A DNA stretch of 64,000 nt from Maylandia zebra (taxonomy: Eukaryota > Chordata > Actinopteri > Cichliformes > Cichlidae), in the NCBI RefSeq assembly GCF_041146795.1, contig NC_135169.1:14918352-14982351 (forward strand), in the 5' to 3' direction. Shown here piece by piece: positions 39,001-52,899 of the stretch. A program made the translations under genes and the position numbers. Below the pieces are notes generated by a model. The model had not been told where the DNA came from. It searched no databases and saw nothing but the letters and a program-made list of their open reading frames with translations. Within the stretch, counting starts at the first letter, position 1; every line of letters starts with the position of its first letter.

Positions 39001-40760
39001 CTGGCTGGGTTCTCCTGAACCTCCAGCAGACGAAACATGAAGCTGGCTGGGTTCTCCTGAACCTCCAGCAAACGAAACATGAGGCCGGACGGGCTCCCCG
39101 GGCCCTCCGACTGACACTGAAATTGGCTGCACCAGCTGTACCTCCGTCTCCAAACCGGCCTGGATAGCAGTCCCACAGCAGCTTAGCTGAGCCTGATGGC
39201 TAGCTTTTCCAGGGCAAACAGTCTCTGTATAGCCGGGCTCATTAACCGGAAAAGTAGTGTCAGTTTCCATAACCTCCGGAGAAAAAACATGAGGTGCCAA
39301 GATATAGTCACTCACTTGTGTTTGTGTAATGGAGCGTCGGCGGCGCGCACGCCGCTTTTTCTTAGGAGTGGAAGACGGCGGTGAAATAGGTGGAAGTCCC
39401 TGGTAACTCCGAGGTCCCCCGAGAGCCAGTCGAGTTCCCCGGAAAGAGTGCTCGTGCTCCGGAATGAGCCACGGCTTCCACCGGAGCTCCTCCTCCAATA
39501 GAGCGCAGTATATCGACTGACGCTCGTCGTGATCTAAATCAACGGTGTCCAGCGCTTCCTCGCGCTGGACCGTGGCAGGAGTATGGCGAGACTGTGATGA
39601 GGGCGTGGAAACTGGTGAGCTGAGAGGTGGTGACGCTGTGGCGAATCTCAGCGAACCGACACGAACACACTCAGGTTCCGGAGGCAGCAATGGAGATGAC
39701 TGATTGTGGGGTTGTTGTGACTGGTGGGTGCTGGAAGCCATTTCCTGACTCGACAGTGCCTGGGCCTGCAGCATCTCCTTTATCCTGGTAAAGGCAGCAA
39801 CTATGGCAGGTGAGTCCGGGAGCTGGAGAAGGCGGGGATCCCTCTCCATAATAGCTTCAGCAACATTAACCATTACCTGCTTGCTCTTTAAATCGGGCGC
39901 TGTAAAGATGCGGTCGAGGATCACTTGGATCCGAGCAGTCTCCTCCAGACACTCGGTGAGAGCAGCATCCGCTGGGTCCATACTGGTCGGTTCGTTCTGT
40001 CACGGCGGGGTGCGCCGATGTGTGTGGAAACAGGACCCAAAAGCAGATGATGACGAGGAATTGTAATGATTAACAGAAAGGTGAACCTTTAATGCGATGA
40101 CGGCAGGGAAATGAACCAAGAGACCAAAAACAAACAGGCAAAACACTAAGAAACAAAACACTAAATGGTACTGAGACCAAAACCTAAACTATGACTGTGG
40201 TGGAAAAATAATAAACAAAGACCATGACTAAGACTAATAATACAGAACAGATGAAAACTAAAACTGTGACCCTGGTGAGATAAACAGACGAACCGACAAT
40301 GGCATGAAGAAAACAAAAAGCTTAAATACAGACATGAGGTGATCAGGGGAAGTGGGGACACATGGGGGAACAGCTGACAGACATAAACCTAATGACAGGA
40401 CCAGGAGAGAAAGCTAAATACAATGAACAAAGAACACATGACATTGTCAAAATAAAACAGGAAATACTAACAACTAAACATGACAACACAGACCCAACAC
40501 GTGATGAATAAATACCAAACCCCAAAACATAGAAAACCCAGGAACAATAACCAATAACTGCCTAAACTAAAGGCAAAATAGGAAATAACAAACTAATAAC
40601 ATATCAAAAAATACAAAGAAAACTCAGAGTGCTGGGTCGGAGACCCAGCCTGTGACACCACACATATATACGTTATCTATATTATACTACAATACTCACT
40701 GGCAGCAGTGGTCAGAGCGATCATTGCACAAAGAAGTGCAGACACAGTCAGCAGCTTCAT
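31867..40760 (-). CDS. Secreted C-type lectin, nattectin/ladderlectin type (gene 2), intron 1 holds an LTR element
   Basis: Six coding exons on minus: 40700-40760, 33160-33198, 32738-32853, 32514-32648, 32313-32424 and 31867-31949, total 181 aa, GT-AG introns, no internal stop. The signal peptide is identical to gene 1. Exon 2 (39 bp, phase 1 in and out) encodes an acidic spacer, NEVGKDGSESNPP. The lectin domain has WGWTRYGNRYYHFF, WIGG, WCHGEPNNFRGREN and CMNDIPC, with EPN and ND kept. It differs from gene 3 at VG to FR after EPNN. The 7,357-bp retroelement lies in intron 1, which is about 7.5 kb instead of about 0.14 kb. Splice sites are intact, so the gene may still work; its expression could be reduced by the insertion. 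Confidence 0.85.
32968..33034. repeat. (CA)n(TA)n microsatellite in lectin gene 2 intron
   Basis: The shortest of the three homologous tracts, about 12 CA and 20 TA units. Confidence 0.95.
33301..33960 (-). repeat. LTR copy 1 (660 bp)
   Basis: TGTCACGGCGGGG to CCTGTGACA on plus. Differs from the other two at one visible base (GATCACGG versus GATGACGG near 33,402). ATTAAA on the minus strand lies near its 3' end. Confidence 0.95.
33896..36640 (-). CDS. Repetitive Pro/Ser-rich ORF of the LTR element, copy 1 (914 aa)
   Basis: The ATG is 16 bp inside the upstream LTR (LTR 2). Residues 1-280 are non-repetitive: an N-terminal helical part (MDPADAALTECLEETARIQV, ERDPRLLQLPDSP) that could be gag-like, then a basic patch (KKKRRARRRR, near 210). 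The rest is tandem repeats: SSAGGSGEPSQ(L/P)HV (14 aa), TSAGGPEEPVQPHA, SSSSSGPASSE (11 aa), ASAAPPGPAS, RPARPV, then PPGRPPEL(L/M). A hydrophobic stretch at about residues 837-861 looks like a membrane segment. The last 20 or so codons run through the polypurine tract into the LTR. No known domain is recognised. Other frames are open too in the repeats, so coding status is unproven. Confidence 0.5.
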   Translation of the reverse strand: MDPADAALTECLEETARIQVILDRIFTAPDLKSKQVMVNVAEAIMERDPRLLQLPDSPAIVAAFTRIKEMLQAQALSSQEMASSTHQSQQPHNQSSPLLPPEPECVRVGSLRFATASPPLSSPVSTPSSQSRHTPATVQREEALDTVDLDHDERQSIYCALLEEELRWKPWLIPEHEHSFRGTRLALGGPRSYQGLPPISPPSSTPKKKRRARRRRSITQTQVSDYILAPHVFSPEVMETDTTFPVNEPGYTETVCPGKASHQAQLSCCGTAIQAGLETEVQLVQPISVSVGGPGEPVRPHVSFAGGSGEPSQLHVSSAGGSGEPSQLHVSSAGGSGEPSQLHVSSAGGSGEPSQPHVSSAGGSGEPSQPHVSSAGGSGEPSQPHATSAGGPEEPVQPHATSAGGPEEPVQPHATSAGGPEEPVQPHASSAGGPEEPVWPPSASPPVAAAPPPAAPVPPPAGSPPAALLLAASTPQPEDDASPGSATPQSENSYELISPTIDCVLLQLEKQPASSAGGPEEPVQPPPAAASSSPGPASSESSSSSGPASSESSSSSGPASSESSSSSGPASSESSSSSGPASASAAPPGPASASAAPPGPASASAAPPGPASECSASSASALPVRPARPVRPARPARPARPVRPARPARPVRPARPARPVRPARPVRPARPVRPARPARPVRSAHPVRPARPARSVRPMTGRRCRHGQPSELRRRHGRPPELLRHLCLPPGRPPDLLGRRRCLPPGRPPDLLRRHRCLLPGRPPELFSGLLDRWPPGRPPELMDFGLLDRWPPGRPPELLNCLLFCCRPPGRPPEPLRHSLLFCRVHGRPPEVGSRTFCAIVVFALCVFVSLFFVALFLALRPGPPPPALGGLLWFCFLGVFGRLESALEGGALSQAGSPTQHSEFSLYFLICY
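36657..37316 (-). repeat. LTR copy 2 (middle, 660 bp)
   Basis: TGTCACGG to CTGTGACA, shared by both internal regions: it is the 5' LTR of the left copy and the 3' LTR of the right copy. Confidence 0.95.
37252..39981 (-). CDS. Repetitive Pro/Ser-rich ORF of the LTR element, copy 2 (909 aa)
   Basis: Same as the 914-aa ORF except in the repeats: one SSSSSGPASSE unit fewer (-33 bp) and one extra PARPARP-type segment (+18 bp). Both changes are multiples of three and keep the frame, as expected for a coding sequence but also possible by chance. The unique N-terminal 280 residues look identical. Starts 16 bp inside LTR copy 3. Confidence 0.5.
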   Translation of the reverse strand: MDPADAALTECLEETARIQVILDRIFTAPDLKSKQVMVNVAEAIMERDPRLLQLPDSPAIVAAFTRIKEMLQAQALSSQEMASSTHQSQQPHNQSSPLLPPEPECVRVGSLRFATASPPLSSPVSTPSSQSRHTPATVQREEALDTVDLDHDERQSIYCALLEEELRWKPWLIPEHEHSFRGTRLALGGPRSYQGLPPISPPSSTPKKKRRARRRRSITQTQVSDYILAPHVFSPEVMETDTTFPVNEPGYTETVCPGKASHQAQLSCCGTAIQAGLETEVQLVQPISVSVGGPGEPVRPHVSFAGGSGEPSQLHVSSAGGSGEPSQLHVSSAGGSGEPSQLHVSSAGGSGEPSQPHVSSAGGSGEPSQPHVSSAGGSGEPSQPHATSAGGPEEPVQPHATSAGGPEEPVQPHATSAGGPEEPVQPHASSAGGPEEPVWPPSASPPVAAAPPPAAPVPPPAGSPPAALLLAASTPQPEDDASPGSATPQSENSYELISPTIDCVLLQLEKQPASSAGGPEEPVQPPPAAASSSPGPASSESSSSSGPASSESSSSSGPASSESSSSSGPASASAAPPGPASASAAPPGPASASAAPPGPASECSASSASALPVRPARPVRPARPARPARPVRPARPARPVRPARPARPVRPARPARPARPVRPARPVRPARPARPVRSAHPVRPARPARSVRPMTGRRCRHGQPSELRRRHGRPPELLRHLCLPPGRPPDLLGRRRCLPPGRPPDLLRRHRCLLPGRPPELFSGLLDRWPPGRPPELMDFGLLDRWPPGRPPELLNCLLFCCRPPGRPPEPLRHSLLFCRVHGRPPEVGSRTFCAIVVFALCVFVSLFFVALFLALRPGPPPPALGGLLWFCFLGVFGRLESALEGGALSQAGSPTQHSEFSLYFLICY
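39998..40657 (-). repeat. LTR copy 3 (5' LTR, 660 bp)
   Basis: TGTCACGG to CTGTGACA, followed by the right target duplication CCACA. On the minus strand this is the 5' LTR of the whole insertion and sits about 38 bp from the lectin exon 1 donor. Confidence 0.95.
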
Positions 40761-40854
40761 GGTGATAATTAGTATCTCTGTGAACAACAAAAGACCCAAA
40801 GTTATTAGCACTTCATTAAACAAAGCACAGAAGGAATCTGAGTTTTCAGCCAAC

Positions 40855-40945
40855 CTTTTGTAGAATATCTTGTCTGTTCAGTCAGTAGCTTCAGCCTTCC
40901 AAGGTCGGAACAAGGTGCTGAACAGCTCTGAGATCACGGCTTATA
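40855..40945 (-). promoter_or_regulatory. Lectin gene 2 TATA box and non-coding first exon
   Basis: TATAAG at 40945-40940 and a donor at 40855, as in gene 1. The sequence differs from gene 1 by one base in the exon (GGTCGG versus GGTTGG). Confidence 0.65.
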
Positions 40946-41584
40946 TTCTGTCTCTTTGTAGTTTCAAAACAGGGAACTAACATTGAAAAAAATGACACGT
41001 GTATTATGTGATTCATGCTGGCCAGACTTTTACTGCACTTCTTTCTTTCACAACCAAAACCAAAATTATTGCCAAATGCTGACTACTTCTTCCAGCTGCC
41101 CACTTAATTTTACTAGTCAACAACTAGTCAAACACTGGTCAACACTCCATAGTATAAATGGAGAACATTTTATATATTTAGGAAAGTATTTTCAGGAAAG
41201 AAAAAAAAAACCATAAAACAAAGGAGAAGCTGAGTTTATGGACATTAAATAATCAGCGTTATTATGAAGATCTAAAATAATTTCTGACGTTTTGCTCTCA
41301 CAGTAATCATGATGAGAATGTTTCTTCAGTAGACCAATTCTTGCCAGTTCTTTCCTTAGCATTTCTGGAAAAGACATGCAATAAGAAAAAGATAAAATGA
41401 GACCAGTGCCTCAGCTGATAAGAGATGTCTTGTATCTTTGACAGGCATTCACCAGAAAATTTTTATGGAGACAGATCTGTCACAGTACTGGGTCTGTGTG
41501 CTGCGTTTTTGATCAGTTATGTTCTTGGATTTGTTGATTTTCATGGTTTTGAGTCACTATATTGTTTTCTGCTTATGTCAAATT

Positions 41585-41706
41585 CAGAGATGGGCAGTGA
41601 TGCGTTAAAAGTAATGCGTTATTGTAATTTGATTACTTTTTTCAAGTAATCAGTAAAGTAACAGGACTACTTTTTCAAGTAACTTGACCAACACTGGTTA
41701 TGTTCT
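41585..41706. mobile_element. hAT-type terminal fragment (unit 2)
   Basis: Duplicate of the fragment at 18,389, with the unit 1 sequence state. Confidence 0.55.
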
Positions 41707-42080
41707 TACTTTCTGTAACTTTGCCCTCCCCCGTTCCACGTCTCACGTCTAGTTACTCTTCTCTCTGTGCTCCATGTCTGCTTGGTCTTCAACCCGTTTT
41801 CACTCCCTACTCGTAATATAGCGACGATTTGTAACATCCCTAAAATTCTCATGTTAACGCAAAAGGTACCCTTCCATGTTTTTCTCAGTTCACTCCAATG
41901 TGAACCCGCTCGCAGCGATAAGAGACACTTCGAGCAGAGGCTCCAGCCATCCATTTACTCCAATAATAACCCCGTCATGGCAAAACATGACGCCGTGAAG
42001 TACAATCTAACTGGAGAACCGAGGACCCTCTCCCCCGACGTGTTTTTCTCCCTAATGTAAGGCTTTCTTTGTTTTGTTTT

Positions 42081-42618
42081 GTTTTTTAGCCATCAGAATT
42101 GTTGTCTGAAGGCCAAGAAAGATGCCAAGTGGATTTACTTTACCAAGTGGATCATCATGGCCTTGCCATATTGGTCCATTTGATTGACCTTTATTATAAT
42201 TATGTATTTATTTTATTTTTGTTTTTGAAAGACTGGACAGACATGACTGGGGGTCAGGACAGGGAGAAAGAATGAGAGGGAGAGAAAGAAAAATATTCCC
42301 ATATATCATTGTTGTTTATTGTATTGCTCTCATGTTCTTCTGCTTGTTTTCTTTTCTTTCTCAACAGGTGATCCAGGTGATTGATATATGTATATTTTTT
42401 TTGTCTGCTTATTTAGTTGTTTTTTGTTTTTTTGCCCTTTATCCCCATCCCTCTTCTCCACTGTTTTTTCCCCCTCTTCCTTTCTCCTTTTTCTTTTCCT
42501 CATTCAAGTCTGTCCCGTATCTAGCAAGTGAAAATAAAAAAATAAATAAAATAAATAAACAACAAAAGGTGAATCAAATAGACCATTACGGCAAGTCTGG
42601 GATGGTCAATTTGGTAAA
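42081..42618. mobile_element. Inverted-repeat element, right arm truncated (unit 2)
   Basis: Duplicate of 18,885-19,422 with the same truncation of the right arm. Confidence 0.6.
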
Positions 42619-43582
42619 AGCTCCAAAAGCTGATTCTGTTCATCTGGGCGTAGCGTTTTGGGGGAGAAACGTTTCGTCACTCTTTTATTAGTAGGTGGTC
42701 CAGGTCCAGTTTAGTTTTCGATTGCCAGTTCTTTCCTTAGCATTTCAGGAAAAGACATTAAATAAGAAATGAAAGATAAAATGAGACCAATGTCTCAGTT
42801 GAGAAGAAATGTCTTGCATTTTTGACAGGCATTCCTATCTGTGTCATATCCGAATTTCTTTGTAGAGAAAGATGTGAGGTTAGCACCACACTCAGCATAA
42901 TTAATGGGCTGGGTCTGTGATTCCAGTAGAGAAAATGCTGTGCAAAGTGTAAATAAAAATGATGTAAAGTAATAGCTAATTTTGAATTTGATTACATGAA
43001 CTTATCTCAAGAAGTGGAAACATGGGACGACAAAGGAGTGGACAAGTAATCATTACTGAATGGAAAAAGCTCAAGGAACATTTTGCAACAATAGGTATGA
43101 AAAGGCATCTTAGCTATAAAGTTTCTCAGAAGCGGAGAGTTTCACCATTATCTAAAAAAAACTGCATCTAGGAACTGTGGAAACATTTCAGAATAATATA
43201 TATTTATATAAAATTCTGAAGATGATGAATGTGTCATCAACTAGAGTACTCAATATTGTCAATAGATTCAGAGAATCTTGATAAATCTCTGTGGACAAGG
43301 GAGAAAATTAAAACTAGATTCCATGATCTTAAAGACCTCAGGTGGCACTGCATTAAAAACTTGGATGACTCTCTCATGGGAATAATTGCATGGCTCAAGA
43401 ATACTTCCAGAAAGGATTCTGTGTAATGTTAATTTGCCATGCTAATGACAAATCTCTATCATTAATTGAAGGTTTACTATGCAAAGAAGAAGACATATGT
43501 AACCCAAAATGCTTTTTCTTTTTTTATTGGATGAAAAGAGGAGTTTGTTCTACTGAGGAATAACATGCCTCCATGTTTAACA

Positions 43583-45180
43583 TACAGTGGCTTGCAAAAG
43601 TATTCGGCCCCCTTGAACTTTTCCACATTTTGTCACATTACAGCCACAAACATGAATCAATTTTATTGGAATTCCATGTGAAAGACCAACACAAAGTGGT
43701 GTACACGTGAGAAGTGGAACGAAAATCATACATGATTCCAAACATTTTTTACAAATAAATAACTGCAAAGTGGGGTGTGCGTAATTATTCAGCCCCCTGA
43801 GTCAATGCTTTGTAAAACCACCTTTTGCTGCAATTCCAGCTGCCAGTCTTTTAGGGTTCGTCTCTACCAGCTTTGCACATCTAGACTGAAATTCTTGATC
43901 ATTCTTCTTTGCAAAACAGCTCCAGCTCAGTCAGATTAGATGGACAGCGTTTGTGAACAGCAGTTTTCAGATCTTGCCACAGATTCTCGATTGGATTTAG
44001 ATCTGGACTTTGACTGGGCCATTCTAACACATGGATATGTTTTGTTTTAAACCATTCCATTGTTGCCCTGGCTTTATGTTTAGGGTCGTGTCCTGCTGGA
44101 AGGTGAACCTCCGCCCGAGTCTCAAGTCTTTTGCAGACTCCAAGAGGTTTTCTTCCAAGATTGCCCTGTATTTGGCTCCATCCATCTTCCCATCAACTCT
44201 GACCAGCTTCCCTGTCCCTGCTGAAGAGAAGCACCCCCAGAGCATGATGCTGCCACCACCATACTTGACAGTGGGGATGGTGTGTTCAGAGTGATGTGCA
44301 GTGTTAGTTTTCCGCCACACAAAGCGTTTTGCATTTTGGCCAAAAAGTTCCATTTTGGTCTCATCTGACCAGAGCACCTTCTTCCACATGTTTGCTGGGT
44401 CCCCCACATGGCTTGTGGCAAACTGCAAACGGGTCTTCTTGGTTTTCTGTTAACAATGGCTTTCTTCTTGCCACTCTTCCATAAAGGCCAACTTTGTGTA
44501 GTGCACGACTAATAGTTGTCCTATGGACAGATTCCCCCACCTGAGCTGTAGATCTCTGCAACTCGTCCAGAGTCACCATGGGCCTCTTGGCTGCATTTCT
44601 GATCAGCGCTCTCCTTGTTCGGCCTGTGAGTTTAGGTGGACGGCCTTGTCTTGGTAGGTTTACAGTTGTGCCATACTCCTTCCATTTCTGAATGATCGCT
44701 TGAACAGTGCTCCGTGGGATGTTCAAGGCTTGGGAAATCTTTTTGTAGCCTAAGCCTAATTTTCCAATAACTTTATCCCTGACCTGTCTGGTGTGTTCTT
44801 TGGACTTCATGGTGTTGTTGCTCCCAATATTCTCTTAAACAACCTCTGAGGCCGTCACAGAGCAGCTGTATTTGTATTGACATTAGATTACACACAGGTG
44901 CACTCTATTTAGTCATTAGCACTCATCAGGCAATGTCTATGGACAACTGACTGCACTCAGACCAAAGGGGGCTGAATAATTACGCACACCCCACTTTGCA
45001 GTTATTTATTTGTAAAACATTTTGGAATCATGTATGATTTTCGTTCCACTTCTCACATGTACACCACTTTGTGTTGGTCTTTCATGTGGAATTCCAATAA
45101 AATTGATTCATGTTTGTGGCTGTAATGTGACAAAATGTGAAAAAGTTCAAGGGGGCCGAATACTTTTGCAAGCCCCTGTA
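43583..45180 (-). mobile_element. Tc1-family DNA transposon, 1,594 bp (unit 2)
   Basis: The element 43585-45178 between TA dinucleotides is a duplicate of the copy at 20,389, with the same frameshifts. One coding difference is visible (AKRFVW here, AKCFVW in unit 1). It arose by segmental duplication and not by transposition. Confidence 0.92.
43876..44810 (-). pseudogene. Tc1 transposase (DD34E), frameshifted (unit 2)
   Basis: Same domain order and same two frame breaks as the unit 1 copy; ATG at 44810, WSDET, FQQD and PIENLW in different frames. Inactive. Confidence 0.88.
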
Positions 45181-47956
45181 TGTCTTGTTTCCGAGTCACA
45201 TATAAGATACTTTGTGTCTTAAAGTTTTGCAGATTTAAATGAGTAGCTTTTGAGCCTGAAACAGACTTTAAAGCCTTATTCAAAACACTCCTTTAATTAC
45301 AACAAAATGGTTTCGGGAACACTGCCAAGGCTTAGGAACCTGCTTGAGATTATCTGATGGCTCGGTCTTAGCCAAAGGAGCCTGAACAAGCATCTTGGGT
45401 CTATTTGCACAGTTTTTTACCCACCAGACAAAGGAAGGAACTGAACCAAACGGTAGAAACCAGCGGGGGGAAAAACTAAGAATAAAGATGTCCTATTGAT
45501 ACTGACTGGCTTGCAGGACTCACTGGTAGGAAGCTGAAAGGTAAACAGGCTGTTGCTAAGCAAGGTCATGGAGCAAGACACGGAATGGATGAGCCTTCAA
45601 TTCCACTTCCTCTATAACAATGACTTGATCATTTTCTAGGTCGGGTATGGGGTTTTAGCCTCTGTTCTTTAGCACTTTATAATGCATTTGAATATTCAAG
45701 CTACGTATAGGATTGAGGGAAGTTTTCATGTTGAGAAACACCACAACTAGAAATCCATTTATCTAAAAGAAACTATCTAAACCTACCTGGTCATATATTG
45801 AAATGTAATTGCCCCTCTCATTAAATCGTGAAAATATTGGAATAATTTTTTGGAATGTTTCACTTTCCTTAGTTAAAGGCAGTGTTCATGATTTGTCAAT
45901 AAGAAGGAGACTAGGCAAAATGGCATCCATTGAAGGGTTTCAAGGCAAAAAACGATAAAATATAAAAACTTAAAATAAGTCACAGTTTCACCATGTCTTC
46001 TTTAAGGATTTAGGTTTTGGAAGCAAGAAAGGGAAATAACAGGAAATAATATCAGTAAGGATCTTGGGCACTTTGTACAGCTTTCAAATAATTATTATCA
46101 AATGACTGTCATTCTACCCCTGCCATGGTATATTATTCTGTTTTCAATTTTTTCTTTAACTAGTTTTACACATGGCAATTATATTATAACAAGTCAGTAG
46201 TTAATTGGGCATGAGTTAGAGGTAAGACCAAGTGTGATTCAACAGATCCCTTTGTTAAAAAAAACCAAAAAAAAAAAACCTTCAGGGAACCTTGAACAGC
46301 CCCAACCTGGGGGCAGGCCTCCAAGACTGATTCATTTGAGATCAAAGGGTCCCAAATCCGCCAGGGAGGTCTGTTATCCCATAGGAAATAGTGCTTTGTG
46401 AAATAAGTCGGGGCCAAATCTGGAGGCCCGGGCAGTACAATCATGGGCTATAAAAACTGGCTTTAGGCAAATCAAAAATCATCTTCCTGGTGGGAAAGGA
46501 GTTGAAAAAGCTGGTGGACATCAGAGGTGAAGGAAAATGTGGCTCACTTGTGGAATATTTTAGGTACCTGGCATGTACAGACAAGCAAAGTGGGCCTTGG
46601 CTTTGTGTGCCCAAACGAGAAACACAGAATGGGTCTGCATTTATTTCTACTTCCTCTATAAAATATGATGAAATATGTCAAAAGTTGCCAATTCATGTTG
46701 GCCTCAACCTCAGTTATTCGACACTTGATCATGACAGTATATCACTTTTACTTTTGGGAACTTTTATTTTCGACAGTTAAAATAATGAGATAGCTATAAA
46801 GCCCCAAGTCTTGTGAAATAATGTCTGAAGTGAAAATAATTTCAGAAGCTTTGAAAGATGTTTTTTCTTTAGAATGTTAGCAAGGCTGTTGGCTAATTGA
46901 TGATAGCATGATAATGAGTTTATCTGTCAGTCACAGACTTTAGATATGCTTTTCTTTGCTGTTTATATTTATATGTTAATTCTCACATACTGGTGAGAAA
47001 ACACCAGTATATGAGGATTTTTTTTAGTCTTCTTAAAGTAACCCAATATACAAAAACCAACAATGTCAGGTTCAGGGTAAGTACGTGACCCAAATGCAGG
47101 ACTTCACAAAAGAGACTGTTTATTCACAGTGGAGATGGTGAACAATAACGTGACAGTTTCCAAAAATATGGCTTCCATTGTGGAGCTCCTGACTCCCACA
47201 CAGTGCTCATGGTCTGTAGTGTGAATGGTGAAAACTCCAACACTTGATATATACAATAGCTCCACTCCTGTGACACACTCCCTTCCAGGCTCTTGAAAAG
47301 ACAAGATCAAGCAAAGATAGTTTCATCTCAGAGTCAGGGCTGTACTGACTAGTTAGCTCAGCCACACTGTTAAGTAGTGGGCCACTGATGGGGATGATCA
47401 GCGGCAGCCGGTGAGACTTGATGCAGGACAGTTATGGCTGGCTTCAGGATGGGAAATCCTTCCAGCCTCATGATCAGAGATGATTAGAGACAGTAACGTG
47501 TATCTGATTACTTTTTTCAAGTGACGAGTAAAGTAAGGAATTACTATTGCAAAAAAGGTCATTAGATTACTGTTACTTTCCCGTAAGCATGCTTCGTTAC
47601 TGCGTTATTAACCAGTGATTTTTTTTTGTGAGAGTGTCTCATGACAATGACGTAAGCGTGTGCAACGTTCGTGGTTAACAGCTGTGTGCAGATCAACAAT
47701 GGATAATATAACGAGTGCGGGACAGAGTATGACTGTGCAGCATTTAAAGCGTGGAAGTACTGACCTTACTTTAAATTTTGATTCAGTAAAAAGAGACAGA
47801 AACATTGGCGCCCGTGGGGTGTGTGGGAAGAAAACTTCTTTTTATAGCGAAAAAAACTCCTAAACTTCCAAGGAAGCACCGAGTATGCTGCCACAGGAAT
47901 TTGAAATTCACAGAGAAACTGCCGGATCCTTCCGCTGACATGACCACTGTGGCACA
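45181..47956. repeat. Old upstream blocks, LTR-like and hAT-like fragments (unit 2)
   Basis: Duplicate of 21,985-24,760; near-identical by eye apart from a one-base T-run difference near 47,622. No gene. Confidence 0.6.
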
Positions 47957-51763
<3,807 letters not shown>

Positions 51764-51764
51764 A

Positions 51765-52899
51765 TAGATTTATGAGCAACAGGACTTAGTGCCGCTGAGT
51801 CTTTGATTTTATTTATTTTCTGGACTCTGGAGGTTTACCCAGTGACAGGTGTGCCGCAGGTGTGCCATTTTACCACTGACATGCTAAAATCTAAAGAGCA
51901 GATCAGACAGAGACTTAAAATGCTTCCAGATGAGAATATCTTCAAAAGGTGTTTGAATTCAATGAGAAGGCTGATCTAGCGCAGCATAAAAAGTCTAAGA
52001 CTTGTACATGGAAGAAATGGAGAAGAAGGCTTTGTTATCTACCCTGGAATACCACCAAGCCATTGGTTCAGGTATGTGGATGACACCTGGATGAAAATCA
52101 AATCTTAGGACGTACCACAATTCACGGATCACATTAACTTGGTTGACCAACACAGCAAGTTCACCAGGGAGGTTATGAAAAGTGGCAGGTTAGCCTTCTT
52201 AGACTGTGAGATTTCCATCAGTAATGGGGGACATTTAGAAGTTGATGTGTACCGTAAACCTACGCATACAGATCAGTATTTAAGGTTTGACTCTCATCAT
52301 CAACTGGAGAATAAACTGGGTGTCATCAGGACGCTACAACACAGAGCAAACACCATCCCCACAGACACAGCGGCCAGGGAAGCAGAAGAACATCACATCA
52401 GGAAAGTCTCGAGTATATGTGGTTATCCCAGCTGGACATTTGTCAAAGCTAGGAAGGCGCCAAAAGAAAGCTCCAGCCGATCCAGGAGAGAAGGACCACC
52501 GCTGCCTAAGGAAAAACCCTTAATGATCCCATATGTGTCAGGAGTATCGGAGCAGTTAAGAATCCTTTTCTCTAAACACAATGTCGCTTATGACTTTTAA
52601 ACCCCAAAACACACTGTGCCAAAAATTGATCCAATGAAACAGGTCCCCTAATGTAAACAGAGTAATATAGTGTACACTGTTAGGTGCCAGGAGGATTGCC
52701 ATGATTTTTATACATCAGGGAAACAAAATAACCTCTAGATAAGCAGATGGCACAATACAGAAGAGCTAACTTGTCAGGCCAGGACTCCATAAAGAAAATA
52801 TTTAATTTCTACATCATGTGAGCACAGAAATTTGAATTTGCATCAGGTATTTGGAAAATGGTGGATTTATGCCTGGATGTGTATGAATCTTTTGAAGTA
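51765..52899 (+). pseudogene. Penelope-like element, RT C-terminal part and endonuclease relic (unit 2)
   Basis: Duplicate of 30,440-31,571. YVDDTW near 52,078, then an in-frame stop. The frame 52139-52600 (153 codons) is longer than in unit 1 because the base near 52,325 is kept: EVDVYRKPTHTDQYL then GVIRTLQHRANTIPTDTAAR. A decayed GIY-YIG domain follows at about 52,670-52,790. Inactive. Confidence 0.85.

Larger units (their letters stand above)
33296..40662 (-). mobile_element. Young non-autonomous LTR retrotransposon in tandem form (LTR-int-LTR-int-LTR)
   Basis: 33301-40657 (7,357 bp) is flanked by the 5-bp target duplication CCACA (33296-33300, 40658-40662). Units 1 and 3 have the empty site. 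Three 660-bp LTRs enclose two internal regions of 2,696 and 2,681 bp. Orientation is minus: the LTR begins TGTCACAGGCTGGG and ends CCGCCGTGACA on that strand, with a G-rich polypurine-like tract (GAGGGGGGGGCTC) directly before the 3' LTR. No protease, RT, RNase H or integrase is present, so it must depend on another element. A single target duplication around the whole means the second internal region arose by LTR recombination or insertion of a concatemer. Confidence 0.92.

Noticed and set aside
33301..40657. Regular repeats as a CRISPR array or satellite
   Set aside because: The repeats are in-frame coding-type VNTRs of 33-42 bp without unique spacers, in an LTR element of a fish genome.
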